From Spirochaetota bacterium (GTDB lineage: Bacteria; Spirochaetota; Spirochaetia; DTKZ01): a stretch of DNA of 57,555 nucleotides. Positions 18,022 to 26,979 of the stretch are shown here, piece after piece. The position numbers and the translations under genes were made by a program. The first letter of the stretch is position 1, and each line of letters opens with the position of its first letter. The notes beneath the pieces are model-generated. The model worked only from the letters and a program-made list of their open reading frames with translations, had not been told where the DNA came from and made no database searches. Location: assembly GCA_026418195.1 (NCBI GenBank), contig JAOABU010000036.1:1-57555 (forward strand), given 5' to 3'.

Positions 18022-18723
18022 GTGGGCCGGTACCTGCTTTTTTGATAGGGTTCGCTGGAGGCTATTTTCCAGATGATGTCTCATAGCTTTGTAGGCTTCC
18101 TCGGGATTATGGGAACGGATGGCTTCCAGCACCCATCGGTGTTCTTCCAGCGCTTGTTGGTGATCTTCCGGAGTACGGGGAGCTTCCCGGTAGGTTTTCT
18201 GAATCGCTTCCATGATCACAGGAACGATTCGTACGATCACAGGGTTTTTCGTGGCTCGAGAGATACTTCGGTGAAACTCCAGCTCTTTTGTGATTCGAAC
18301 ATGGTGCATCTGGATGGATTCTTCCATTTCCTTCAATAGGCGTTCCATAATTTCAATGTCTTTTTGTTCCGCGTTCCGGGCAGCTAACCGAGCTGCCCCG
18401 GGTTCGATAATGAGCCGAGCTTCGATGAGAGCGATCTGCAGGTCTGCGGAATGAATGAAATCGAACCCCAAAGGATCCGATACGATCCCCGGGGTTTCAG
18501 AGACAAAGGTCCCTCGACCTCTACGGATGGAAACTACATTCTGGGAAATCAGACTCTTCATGGCTTCCCGAATCGTAGGGCGACTTACTCCGAACAGTTC
18601 GCTAAGTTCCATCTCGTTAGGTAATTTGTCGCCCGGTTTCAGGCGTTGCTCACGAATCAGGTCCTTAATTTGTTTAGCGACTACTGCGGATAGTTGCTCC
18701 TTGGTTTCAATCCGTTGATACAT
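18016..18723 (-). CDS. GntR-family regulator, FCD subfamily
   Basis: A 235-residue transcription factor. The N-terminal winged helix (about 10-75) contains MELSELFGVSRPTIREAMKSL and the wing RRGRGTFV. The C-terminal FCD domain (about 90-225) is all-helical with the usual Asp/His metal-ligand candidates (EFHRSI, LEEHRWVLEAI). FCD regulators usually bind the acid imported or degraded by adjacent genes, so it probably controls the tct locus and the SDR gene. Likely targets are the palindrome at 13743-13757 and the repeat at 14875-14902 (inference). AGGAGG precedes the start. It ends tail-to-tail with tctA and lies 38 bases beyond the SDR stop, in the same direction. Confidence 0.9.
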   Translation of the reverse strand: MYQRIETKEQLSAVVAKQIKDLIREQRLKPGDKLPNEMELSELFGVSRPTIREAMKSLISQNVVSIRRGRGTFVSETPGIVSDPLGFDFIHSADLQIALIEARLIIEPGAARLAARNAEQKDIEIMERLLKEMEESIQMHHVRITKELEFHRSISRATKNPVIVRIVPVIMEAIQKTYREAPRTPEDHQQALEEHRWVLEAIRSHNPEEAYKAMRHHLENSLQRTLSKKQVPAHL

Positions 18724-18761
18724 GGGAACCTCCTACTACCCCTTTGAAAAGGGTAGAACCA

Positions 18762-19505
18762 TTAAACCGTTGTGCCTGCATCTACCACGATGATTTGACC
18801 TGTGATGCTGTCATTGCGAGCTAGGTAGATATAGGTCGAAGCTGTTTCCTCTACACTGGGAGTTTTCTTCAGTAACGCATTGTTTTCCATCGCTTTGATA
18901 CGCTCTTCCGAGAATCCGGAGGCCCAACGGGTAAGGAGTAACCCCGGCGCTACTCCATTCACTCGGATCGTTGGGGCTAGCGCAACGGCCAAACATTTGG
19001 TGAGGTGAATTTGAGCCGCTTTGGATACACAGTACGCGATACTGCTCCCTGCGGGTCGAATCCCTGCGATACTGACAGTGTTAATGATGCAACCGCCTCC
19101 TCCTCGATTCATCAGGGGGGCTGCCGCTCGGGAAAGGAAATAGTTCGAAACGGAGTTGGTTTTGAACAATCGCAGAAAATCCTCTTCCTGAAGTCCATCT
19201 AGATCTGAAAAGGAAACGTACTTGGTGGTTCCTGCGTTATTGATGAGGATATCTAGCCGCCCAAACTCCTTTTCGATGGTTTCGATCATCCTCTCCCCCT
19301 CTGCGGGGATGGATACATCCGCCTGTATAGGCATCGCTTTCACCCCAAGGGCTTGAGCTTCTCGGGCAGTGGATTCCGCTTCGGCTTGCGATCGTGAATA
19401 ATTAATAATCACGTGGGTGCCTTCTCGAGCTAGTTGAAGGGCGATGGAACGTCCTAACCCCGTTCCTCCTCCTGTAATGAGGGCTACTTTACCGTTTAAC
19501 ACCAT
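18762..19505 (-). CDS. Short-chain dehydrogenase/reductase
   Basis: A 247-residue classical SDR. It has the cofactor motif TGGGTGLGRSIA, NNAG, the catalytic Ser-Tyr-Lys set with YCVSK, and the C-terminal VDAGTTV resembling the usual VDGG ending. It should oxidise or reduce a hydroxy acid or sugar derivative with NAD(P)(H); the substrate is not predictable. It lies upstream of gntR on the same strand and is probably co-transcribed with it. AAGGAG precedes the ATG. It may be the first catabolic step for the transported compound. Confidence 0.88.
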   Translation of the reverse strand: MVLNGKVALITGGGTGLGRSIALQLAREGTHVIINYSRSQAEAESTAREAQALGVKAMPIQADVSIPAEGERMIETIEKEFGRLDILINNAGTTKYVSFSDLDGLQEEDFLRLFKTNSVSNYFLSRAAAPLMNRGGGGCIINTVSIAGIRPAGSSIAYCVSKAAQIHLTKCLAVALAPTIRVNGVAPGLLLTRWASGFSEERIKAMENNALLKKTPSVEETASTYIYLARNDSITGQIIVVDAGTTV

Positions 19506-19544
19506 CGATGTAACTCCTTCCCTTACATAATCGTCTATACGGGT

Positions 19545-19573
19545 ATCTTACGGTGTTGGGGGCGTTTTGACAA
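19545..19573 (-). promoter_or_regulatory. Sigma-70 promoter for the SDR-gntR pair
   Basis: On the minus strand, TTGTCA (19573-19568) and TAAGAT (19550-19545) are 17 bases apart. Transcription would start near 19538, giving a leader of about 33 bases that includes the AAGGAG site. The -10 is identical to that of the M24 gene. Confidence 0.65.
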
Positions 19574-19631
19574 GAGAACAGTGGTTCAACAGGCAAGACG
19601 TCTGACAAATAGGGAAGATGATTAGTTTTAG

Positions 19632-19660
19632 TTGCGAAACCTAGATTCTTGCCGTATAGT
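19632..19660 (+). promoter_or_regulatory. Sigma-70 promoter for deoD
   Basis: TTGCGA (19632-19637), 17 bases, TATAGT (19655-19660). The -10 ends seven bases before the ATG at 19668, so the mRNA is probably leaderless. A TTG in frame at 19632 would make a longer protein but lies inside this promoter. Confidence 0.65.
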
Positions 19661-19667
19661 AGGCACC

Positions 19668-20366
19668 ATGAGTGTGCATATCAACGCGAAATCTGGAGAA
19701 ATTGCGGAAACGGTCCTGTTGCCAGGGGATCCCCTTCGAGCTCAGTACGTGGCCGAGACATTCCTGGAGAACCCCCGTTGCTATAACCGGGTACGCAATA
19801 TGCTGGGTTTTACAGGAACTTACAAGGGGAAGCGGGTGTCTGTGCAGGGTACGGGGATGGGGATGCCATCGTTAGGGATCTATGCTCATGAGCTCATCAA
19901 TGCATACGGAGCGAAGCAGTTGATTCGAATTGGGAGCTGCGGTGCCCTTCAGGAGGATATCGCTTTACGGGATGTGATTCTGGCGGTGAGCGCCTGCACG
20001 AACTCAGCCATGAATCGACTCCGCTTCAAGGGAATGGACTATGCTCCTACAGCGAACTTTTCCCTCCTTCTGGATGCATGGAATGCGGCAGAACGGTTAG
20101 GGATCCCCGTACGGGCTGGTTCGGTCTTGGCCAGCGATACATTTTACGATGATGACCCGAATGGGTGGAGGCTCTGGGCCGAGTATGGAGTACTGGCAGT
20201 GGAAATGGAGTCGGCAGCTCTCTACACGATAGCGGCCAAGTTCAAGGTGAAAGCTCTATCGATCCTCACAGTGAGCGATAGTCTTCCCCACCAGACAGCG
20301 GTCAGTGCGGAGGAGAGGGAACGTACCTTCGACTCGATGGTACGCTTAGCCCTCGAGCTGGTATAA
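19668..20366 (+). CDS. deoD: Purine-nucleoside phosphorylase, DeoD type
   Basis: A 232-residue protein of normal DeoD length. It matches hexameric bacterial [23 protein letters not shown] at the N-terminus, [19 protein letters not shown], and VEMESAALY with the active-site glutamates. It cleaves purine (deoxy)nucleosides with phosphate to free base and (deoxy)ribose-1-phosphate for salvage. The ATG at 19668 is preferred over the upstream TTG because the family start is MSVHI and a good promoter occupies the upstream stretch. There is no Shine-Dalgarno. It converges on the acyltransferase gene with seven bases between the stops. Confidence 0.95.
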   Translation: MSVHINAKSGEIAETVLLPGDPLRAQYVAETFLENPRCYNRVRNMLGFTGTYKGKRVSVQGTGMGMPSLGIYAHELINAYGAKQLIRIGSCGALQEDIALRDVILAVSACTNSAMNRLRFKGMDYAPTANFSLLLDAWNAAERLGIPVRAGSVLASDTFYDDDPNGWRLWAEYGVLAVEMESAALYTIAAKFKVKALSILTVSDSLPHQTAVSAEERERTFDSMVRLALELV

Positions 20367-20373
20367 AAGGGGC

Positions 20374-21186
20374 CTATTCCTGTTCTTGGCGTGGAATTAC
20401 GGGAACCCCCCATTCTCTTAAGCGGTTAGAAATAAACTCAATGATCTTCCTATGCTCTTCCTTGCCTCGACCCGTAAGGGATACAGGAGGTCCGAACTCG
20501 ATATGAATAGGCTCTTCTCGGTTCAATTTGCCGAATCCTCGGAGGATGACCCCATTGCTCCAGAAATCTGTCTTTATTGCGACAGGTATAATGGGTACAT
20601 GGGCGCGGGAGGCGAGTTTTATCCCTAGAGTGTTGAACCGAGCAGGGTCGAACTCGTACGAGCGGGTACTCTGGGGAAAGATCACGATGGACCTCCCCTT
20701 CTCAAGGATTCTCACTCCCTGTTCTAGTACATCCGTTAGGTCCTTTCGGGGGTCTTTCCGAGTGACAGCAATGGGATCGAGAGATCGCATCACGGGGCCG
20801 AACACAGGTCCCCGGACAAGGGTGTCTTTTACCACGAAGGAAGTGGATTTAATGGGGGTGATGAGAGCGGGGAAAATGGTGGTTTCCAGAGTGCTCATGT
20901 GGTTCGCTACGAACACGACAGGGCCCTCGGTTTCCCGAATATGGTGAAACCCCCGGATATGGAATTTCCCGCCGCACCCTTCGACCGCTTTAATGATCAG
21001 GTAGGATTGCTCGGCTAAGGCCTGATCGTCATACACGGAACGAACCGCCATGGCTCGAGACCGAAGAACGATCCGGAAGAAACGGAAGTACAGGTTCCAC
21101 CGTGTCCAACCGAATAGGTGAGTTCCCAGAAAGAGGGGAGTATCTGGGGGAGTGTCGTATCGATCCTCGGGAAAGAATTGCTTCAT
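20374..21186 (-). CDS. PlsC-like lysophospholipid acyltransferase with altered motifs
   Basis: A 270-residue protein of the 1-acyl-glycerol-3-phosphate acyltransferase superfamily, expected at the inner membrane face in phospholipid synthesis. Motif I reads NHMSTLE, with H96 and E101, so the usual His-X4-Asp pair is His-X4-Glu. Motif III reads FPQSTRS (Q172) instead of FPEGTRS. The VPIIPVAI region near residue 205 matches motif IV. The fold is clear, but the changed catalytic acid makes activity or substrate uncertain. It follows the glycosidase gene on the same strand by 22 bases and may share its transcript. Confidence 0.8.
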   Translation of the reverse strand: MKQFFPEDRYDTPPDTPLFLGTHLFGWTRWNLYFRFFRIVLRSRAMAVRSVYDDQALAEQSYLIIKAVEGCGGKFHIRGFHHIRETEGPVVFVANHMSTLETTIFPALITPIKSTSFVVKDTLVRGPVFGPVMRSLDPIAVTRKDPRKDLTDVLEQGVRILEKGRSIVIFPQSTRSYEFDPARFNTLGIKLASRAHVPIIPVAIKTDFWSNGVILRGFGKLNREEPIHIEFGPPVSLTGRGKEEHRKIIEFISNRLREWGVPVIPRQEQE

Positions 21187-21208
21187 GGAAAAGGTTTTCC
21201 TCTAACCG

Positions 21209-22630
21209 TTAGAGTTTGTCAATAAGCATCGAACATTTGCCCGATGGGATGGGGAGGGTTTTCCGTTTCTGTCCGATGATGTCGATGGTAAAATAGTAGA
21301 GTTTTTCCGATTCCAGCCGAATTTCCCATCCCCGACTACTTTTGTTACTGAGGATAGTGATGAAGTTCCGCTTGAGGGAGAGGTTCTCGATCCCCATCAC
21401 TTCCAGGGTAGGAATGATCCAATCCACTGTCTTGCGGGGTAGGCTGATGGAAAGGCCAATCACGTTCTCGATCATCAGAGTGATGGTGGAGAGGGCTGTG
21501 TAGGGAAGGAATCGGGGTCGTGGAAACCCTTCCTTTCCCTGCCATTTCGCAGGACCTTCCGAGCGGGGAGCGTACGCTTCCCACACGTTCCCTTTGTCTT
21601 TTCCCATGGGATGGAGGGTGTCGATCATGTAGTATAGGTGGCGAATGGCGCTGGAACGGGCTAACTCGTACTGGTTATACTTTTCCAGCCCTTTAATCAC
21701 CATGAAGGTAAAGGGTGGATATACAGAACCGCGGAACCCCATCCCGGATTTTTCGAACATGGGCTCGTTGGCTGCGAGGGTCGGAAAGGGATGTTCGGTG
21801 CCGAAGGTTTCTGGATTCTTCAAATGGGCAATGAGCTTTTCTGCCTTCGCCTCATTAGGAATCTCTGCTAAAAGAGGCCAGAAAGAAGCAATGGTTTTCA
21901 CCTTGATCTGTTGCCCGTGCTTGTCTAGATCGTAGTAGAACCCGTCCTCTTCGTTCCACATCAGGTTGTTGATGCGGGTTTTCAGGGTAAAGTACTGTCG
22001 TTTGTACTTGAAGCTGATTTCCTTGTCGTTCAAAAGATCCCCTAACTCGGAAAGGTATAGGGCATTGATCGCTTGCTGGGCATTGAAGTCCACTGGGTAA
22101 CAGAGTCCTTTCCGGGGACTATTGTCCATCTTGGTGGCTGCTAACGGTACTTCGTACAGGCCATTTTCTCTGCGAAAGGTCGATTCCAGCCATGCAAAGT
22201 ACTTTTCCAGTACCGGGATCACGTCCCGGATACGTTTCTTGTTCCCAACCTTGTGGTAAAGGTTGTACTCTGCCCAGGAGAAAAGGGGAGGGTTCACGCC
22301 TTCGGGATTGTCCTTGTGATACACCGGTTTCCCATCGAGAACACTGTAGTCCGATCGAATGGCTCCCGAGGGTTCCTGCTTTTCGTAAAAGTTGTCCAGC
22401 TGGGGAGTAGCCGGAAAGTTGCGGTTGGAATACACGAGGAAAAAGGTGGACATGATGGATTCAAACTGGTTGATAGTTTTATTGTCGGGGTAGTTGAAGT
22501 ACTGTTTCTGCAGTCCGTTTTCCGGAGTTCCTTTCTGCATGAAATCCTGAATCCATGCCCAGGTTTGATCGTACAGATCTACAAAATCCTGGTCATAGAA
22601 ATGAATGGTTGGAAAATCTTTCTTCGTCAC
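21209..22630 (-). CDS. GH63/MGH1-like glycoside hydrolase
   Basis: A 473-residue protein with the (alpha/alpha)6 pattern of trehalase/GH63-type enzymes: NPPLFSWAEYNLY, LENGLYEVPL-like segments, a central MDNSPRKG stretch with an acidic residue in the usual acid position, and GFRGSVYPPFTFMVIKGL. The last 80 residues form a small beta-rich tail. There is no signal peptide, so it is probably cytoplasmic and may act on a small alpha-glycoside such as trehalose or mannosylglycerate (family knowledge, not specific). I use GTG at 22630, six bases after GAGGGG, rather than the TTG at 22654. The 236-base gap upstream contains its promoter and a 10-bp inverted repeat. Confidence 0.75.
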   Translation of the reverse strand: MTKKDFPTIHFYDQDFVDLYDQTWAWIQDFMQKGTPENGLQKQYFNYPDNKTINQFESIMSTFFLVYSNRNFPATPQLDNFYEKQEPSGAIRSDYSVLDGKPVYHKDNPEGVNPPLFSWAEYNLYHKVGNKKRIRDVIPVLEKYFAWLESTFRRENGLYEVPLAATKMDNSPRKGLCYPVDFNAQQAINALYLSELGDLLNDKEISFKYKRQYFTLKTRINNLMWNEEDGFYYDLDKHGQQIKVKTIASFWPLLAEIPNEAKAEKLIAHLKNPETFGTEHPFPTLAANEPMFEKSGMGFRGSVYPPFTFMVIKGLEKYNQYELARSSAIRHLYYMIDTLHPMGKDKGNVWEAYAPRSEGPAKWQGKEGFPRPRFLPYTALSTITLMIENVIGLSISLPRKTVDWIIPTLEVMGIENLSLKRNFITILSNKSSRGWEIRLESEKLYYFTIDIIGQKRKTLPIPSGKCSMLIDKL

Positions 22631-22682
22631 GTACTTCCCCTCACGCTGATACAAACAAAGAAGAATCGTTAATGTTAAACCG

Positions 22683-22726
22683 ATTGAAATGGCAGAACTA
22701 TACCGTACCTCTCCATTTCAATGCAA
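22683..22726 (-). promoter_or_regulatory. Promoter and 10-bp inverted repeat before the glycosidase
   Basis: On the minus strand TTGCAT (22726-22721), 18 bases, TATAGT (22702-22697). A perfect inverted repeat, ATTGAAATGG (22683-22692) and CCATTTCAAT (22713-22722), brackets the -10 and the predicted start near 22690. The arms are centred 30 bases apart, about three helical turns, as expected for a looped or cooperative repressor site. The rest of the gap (22727-22827) is AT-rich with no gene. Confidence 0.55.
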
Positions 22727-22827
22727 GTATACCTATTACAATAACGTGAATCAGGTTAGAAGTCAAATAAAATATTTATATTTCTTGTAAACAAATAGAT
22801 TTAAATCAGATACCATCGGTTACTTTC

Positions 22828-22856
22828 TTGACAGAGAACCTAAGAGATAGTACAAG
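22828..22856 (+). promoter_or_regulatory. Sigma-70 promoter for the gat-aspS operon
   Basis: TTGACA (22828-22833), 17 bases, TACAAG (22851-22856). Transcription would start around 22862-22864, only three to five bases before the gatC ATG at 22867. Confidence 0.6.
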
Positions 22857-22866
22857 TTGATGCAGG

Positions 22867-23145
22867 ATGGATCTACAGGAACTCCGCATTACCGCTTCCC
22901 TCGCGTATCTGGACCTGGAGGAGGAAGAGTTTGAAAAACTCCAGTCGGCAGTCGAACAACTGTTACAGTACTTCTCCAAAATGATGGAGGTAGATATAGA
23001 GGGCCTTCCTCCTACCACCCATGCGTTGGTGAGAGAGAACCGTACCCGACCCGATCAAGTCCTTCCCTTCACCGACACGGACTCCCTCTTAGAGAATGCT
23101 CCTGAAACGGAAGATCGATTCATCGTTATCCCCAATATACTGTGA
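22867..23145 (+). CDS. gatC: Amidotransferase subunit GatC
   Basis: A 92-residue GatC: LRITASLAYLDLEEEEFEKL, a central helix ending LLQYFSKMMEV, and the variable tail. GatC holds GatA and GatB together in the tRNA-dependent amidotransferase that makes Asn-tRNA(Asn) or Gln-tRNA(Gln). It lies six bases before gatA. The ATG has almost no leader and only a weak CAGG upstream. Confidence 0.9.
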   Translation: MDLQELRITASLAYLDLEEEEFEKLQSAVEQLLQYFSKMMEVDIEGLPPTTHALVRENRTRPDQVLPFTDTDSLLENAPETEDRFIVIPNIL

Positions 23146-23151
23146 GGTTCC

Positions 23152-24567
23152 ATGTCTTCTTTTACGCGCTGGATCGGACTTCTAACCGATCCTAAGACAT
23201 TCGATTCCTATATGCGTTATGTGGAACAGGTCGAACCCCGGATTGGAGCCTTTATCCAGTTCGATCCACATTTAGGATTAAGGGGCAGTTCCCCTGAAGG
23301 CCTTCTCAGGGGGGTCCCGTTTGCGGTAAAGGATATTCTGGCCGTCAAAGGGTTCCGGCTCACCTGCGGTTCCCGAATCCTGGAAGGGTTCGTGAGTCCC
23401 TACACCGCCACAGTGGTTGAAAAGTTACAGCGGGCAGGGGCCGTGGTGGTGGGCAAGACGAACATGGACGAGTTCGGAATGGGTTCTTCCACCGACACCT
23501 CCTTTTACAAACAGACCTGTAACCCATGGGATCCTGAACGGGTAGCGGGAGGTTCTTCTGGAGGGAGTGCTGCGGCGGTTGCTAGCGGAATGGTTCCCTT
23601 TGCTCTGGGCTCGGATACAGGAGGGTCGGTTCGACAACCTGCCGCGTTCTGTGGGATTTATGGGTTAAAACCTACCTATGGAGTGGTTTCTCGGTACGGG
23701 TTGGTAGCCTATGCTTCTTCTCTGGATGTAGTAGGGGTCTGTGCCGCATCGGTAGAAATGACAGAAGAGATCTTTGCCCTGATTCGGGGGAAGGACGAGC
23801 GGGATCAGACCTCTTTGGAGGAAGCAGGGACATCTGGGGTAGAAGGATTTCATGAAAAGAATTCGAACAAAATAGTGCGAAAGATTGGTTTCGTTTCAGG
23901 TAATCTCGGGCTAGACTCGGGAGTGGAACGAGCGTACCAAAAGACACAGGAAGTATTACGATCCCTTGGATACGAGGTCCAACCGATTGAACTCTCGATG
24001 CTGGAGTACTATGCTCCCGTGTACTATACGATAGCTACCGCAGAAGCCAGTGCGAACCTTGCCCGCTACACGGGGATTCGGTATGGGTATCGTCCGGAGT
24101 ACGCGGAAAACCCGGAGGAATTGGTGCGAAAGGCTCGGAGTGAAGGGTTCGGGGAAGAGGTCAAATTGCGGATCCTCCTCGGTACTTTTGTTCTTCGATC
24201 CGGCTTTCAGGATCAGTACTACCAACGGGCCCAACGGATACGAACGGCTATTCGGAAGGATTTCGATCGGGTGTTTCAGGAAGTGGATGTAATTCTTTCT
24301 CCAGTGTTTCCTACCCAAGCCTTCAAACATGGATCCGAAGGGTTGGATCCGTTCCAGCAGAAGGTGGCTGACCGCTTTACGACGGCAGCGAACCTTGCGG
24401 GTATTCCGGCATTGAGTTTTCCCGCAGGTCTAGAAGATGGGTTACCTGTGGGGTTCCAGTTAATGGCACCCGTGTTTGGGGAAGAATTGCTGTTCCAGGT
24501 TGCTAGAAGGTTCGCCGAGGCAGTGCCGCCCTTAAAGGCCCCCTTCAATACCTCTCCATGGAGTTGA
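23152..24567 (+). CDS. gatA: Amidotransferase subunit GatA
   Basis: A 471-residue amidase-signature enzyme with an intact catalytic triad: K60 in [12 protein letters not shown], cis-S135 in [12 protein letters not shown] and nucleophile S159 in [13 protein letters not shown]. It hydrolyses glutamine to give ammonia for transamidation at GatB. Length is typical. Since GatA is complete, the asparaginase-like domain attached to GatB is not needed as the ammonia source. gatC is six bases upstream and gatB three bases downstream. Confidence 0.95.
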   Translation: MSSFTRWIGLLTDPKTFDSYMRYVEQVEPRIGAFIQFDPHLGLRGSSPEGLLRGVPFAVKDILAVKGFRLTCGSRILEGFVSPYTATVVEKLQRAGAVVVGKTNMDEFGMGSSTDTSFYKQTCNPWDPERVAGGSSGGSAAAVASGMVPFALGSDTGGSVRQPAAFCGIYGLKPTYGVVSRYGLVAYASSLDVVGVCAASVEMTEEIFALIRGKDERDQTSLEEAGTSGVEGFHEKNSNKIVRKIGFVSGNLGLDSGVERAYQKTQEVLRSLGYEVQPIELSMLEYYAPVYYTIATAEASANLARYTGIRYGYRPEYAENPEELVRKARSEGFGEEVKLRILLGTFVLRSGFQDQYYQRAQRIRTAIRKDFDRVFQEVDVILSPVFPTQAFKHGSEGLDPFQQKVADRFTTAANLAGIPALSFPAGLEDGLPVGFQLMAPVFGEELLFQVARRFAEAVPPLKAPFNTSPWS

Positions 24568-24570
24568 ACC

Positions 24571-26979
24571 GTGTACCAGTCTTTCATTGGCTTAGAGATC
24601 CATATCCAACTACTTACCCAGTCAAAGGTGTTCTGTTCCTGTCCTGTACGGTTTGGGGATGAACCTAATACGAACGTGTGCCCCATCTGCATGGGGTACC
24701 CTGGAGTTCTTCCTTCCTTGAACCGAGAGGCGGTAAAGTACGGATACGTAGTCGCTCGAGCGTTGAACTGCCAGCTGAGTCCGGTTACGGTGTTCGAACG
24801 GAAGAACTATTTCTACCCCGACATGCCCAAGAACTATCAGATTTCCCAGTATACCCAACCCATTGGCCGGAACGGATACATGGATATCGAGTTTCGAAAG
24901 AAAAAGAAACGGGTGCGGATCCACGAAGTGCACCTAGAAGAGGATGCAGGAAAATCGATCCATGCGGGAGATCTTTCCCTTTTGGACTATAACCGGGCAG
25001 GCACCCCCCTATTAGAGATCGTCACGGAACCGGATTTAGAGATCGGGGAAGAGGCAGAAGTGCTCTTACAGAACTTTCGCCGGATGGTGCGTTATTTAGG
25101 GGTCTGTGACGGGAACATGGAAGAAGGTTCCCTCCGCTGTGATGCCAACGTATCGGTAAACCTGCGGGGCCAGGGGTTAGGGAAGAAGGTAGAAATCAAG
25201 AATTTGAACTCTTCCCGATTCGTTAGGCTGGCCCTGAACTATGAAATCGCTCGACAGGAAGAGATCCTGAGTCGTGGTGGAACGATCCTGCAGGAAACTA
25301 GGCTCTGGAACGAAAACCGGGACATCACAGAAGGAATGCGTACAAAGGAAAGTGCCCATGACTATCGGTATTTCCCGGAACCGGACCTACCGCCTTTTAA
25401 GGCAGATCATGCGTTTCTCGAGGAGGTGGAAGCTTGCCTTGTGGAACTGCCTGATCAACGGAAGAACCGATTCCTCACCCAGTACAACCTGTCGGAAACC
25501 CTAGCAGAGTTCCTTACGGCGGAAAAGAGCACCGCCGATTTTTTCGAACGGGCGGTGGAACTAGGGGCCGATCCTGTGGGTGCGGCTACCTGGCTCTCTT
25601 CCGATGTGCAAAAGCTATTGAACCGGCAGGGCCTTACACTACTCGAAAGCCCTCTTAACCCGGAACGATTTGCCGAACTCATGGTGTTACTACAGGAAGG
25701 GAAAATCCATGGGAAATTGGGGAAACAGGTACTGGAATTGGTGTTCCAGGAAGGGAAGTCCCCCAAAGAAATCCTGAAGGACCGAAACTGGGAACAGATC
25801 ACAGATCCCAGTGTGATTGGTCCTATTGTAGAAAAAATCCTTACGAAGAATCCCCACGTAGTGGAGACCATCCGCCGAGGCGACCTGAAGCCGTGGGGAT
25901 TTTTAGTCGGCCTGATCATGAAAGAGACGAGCGGGAGGGCCGATCCCCGGGTGGTACATGAGATTCTGAAGGAACGACTTCAGGTAAGCTTCATTTACCT
26001 TCTGACCTTTGGAGGAGCTATCTCTGGTAGGAGGGACCCGGATGGAATGGTGGTGCCGGGAGGCAGTGCGGCCATTCGGAAGATTCTCGAGCAGAATCCT
26101 TCCTGGAAGGATGTGGTCCGAGTGGAAGAGCTACCGGGGGAAGATATCTTGAGCGAAGAGATCACTCCGGCAGATTGGGCTACCCTTATCCTTCGAACGG
26201 CGACTCTTCTTCAGGAGGGAAACGCAAAGGGAATCGTGATCACCCATGGAACGGATACCCTTTCCTATACTGCCTCCCTATTCTACTGGCTATTTGGAAA
26301 TGCGGAGATTCCCATCGTGTTCACGGCCGCTTCCCTTCCCCCTGAAGAAGGTTCAGAGGCGGCTCAGAACATCCTGCAGGCCCTCCAACAGTCGGAAAAG
26401 GGTGAGAAGGGAGTATCCGTTGTATTTGGGGGTGAGACATACAAACCTGTAAATCTCCGCTTCCTCAGTTTAGACCCCATGCGGTTCTATAACTGGAACG
26501 CTGAACGGATTCGGAACGAATCTCCGTCGCCATTTCCCCTCTTTGGAGGAGGCCTGGGGGTGGAAACCTTACGGGAACGAATTGAAGGAATCGTACGAAA
26601 GATCTTTATCGTGAAAGTGTTCCCGGGACTCCAGGGGGATCAGTTGATTTGCCTCATTAATGCGGGAGTCCGTTTCTTCATTCTAGAGCTGTTTGATACT
26701 GGAACCGCCAATCTACGGGAAAGTCCTTTTTCCTTGAAAAAAGCGTTCGAGATAGGAAAAACACAGGGAGTACGGTTCTTCTGCACTTCCCAGCAGGAGG
26801 GCGTAGTGGATTTTTCGGGGTATGTAACAGCCCATGCGTTATGGAAGGAAGGAGCGATTCCCATGGGAGCGCTGGCAACAGAGAGCGTGTATACGAAACT
26901 AATCGCAGCGTTCCTCTATGCGGAATCGGAGGAAGAAATCCTACAGTGGATGGAGGAAAACGGTGCGAGTATTGGTTAA
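24571..26979 (+). CDS. gatB: GatB fused to a degenerate asparaginase/GatD-like domain
   Basis: 802 residues. Residues 1 to about 470 are a complete GatB: zinc motif FCSCP plus CPICMG, YPDMPKNYQISQYTQPIG, HLEEDAGKS, and the tail helix bundle ending KETSGRADPRVVHEILKE. From residue 472 the chain continues into an L-asparaginase fold like archaeal GatD. Of the asparaginase catalytic residues, the first Thr is lost (FGGAIS, A483 for the Thr of TGGT), the second Thr and Asp are kept (T561 and D562 in THGTDTL), and the Lys appears replaced (F631 in PVNLRFLS). The domain is therefore probably not an active amidohydrolase. GatB should work normally with GatC and GatA. The start is GTG at 24571; the end overlaps aspS by 17 bases. 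Confidence 0.92.
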   Translation: MYQSFIGLEIHIQLLTQSKVFCSCPVRFGDEPNTNVCPICMGYPGVLPSLNREAVKYGYVVARALNCQLSPVTVFERKNYFYPDMPKNYQISQYTQPIGRNGYMDIEFRKKKKRVRIHEVHLEEDAGKSIHAGDLSLLDYNRAGTPLLEIVTEPDLEIGEEAEVLLQNFRRMVRYLGVCDGNMEEGSLRCDANVSVNLRGQGLGKKVEIKNLNSSRFVRLALNYEIARQEEILSRGGTILQETRLWNENRDITEGMRTKESAHDYRYFPEPDLPPFKADHAFLEEVEACLVELPDQRKNRFLTQYNLSETLAEFLTAEKSTADFFERAVELGADPVGAATWLSSDVQKLLNRQGLTLLESPLNPERFAELMVLLQEGKIHGKLGKQVLELVFQEGKSPKEILKDRNWEQITDPSVIGPIVEKILTKNPHVVETIRRGDLKPWGFLVGLIMKETSGRADPRVVHEILKERLQVSFIYLLTFGGAISGRRDPDGMVVPGGSAAIRKILEQNPSWKDVVRVEELPGEDILSEEITPADWATLILRTATLLQEGNAKGIVITHGTDTLSYTASLFYWLFGNAEIPIVFTAASLPPEEGSEAAQNILQALQQSEKGEKGVSVVFGGETYKPVNLRFLSLDPMRFYNWNAERIRNESPSPFPLFGGGLGVETLRERIEGIVRKIFIVKVFPGLQGDQLICLINAGVRFFILELFDTGTANLRESPFSLKKAFEIGKTQGVRFFCTSQQEGVVDFSGYVTAHALWKEGAIPMGALATESVYTKLIAAFLYAESEEEILQWMEENGASIG

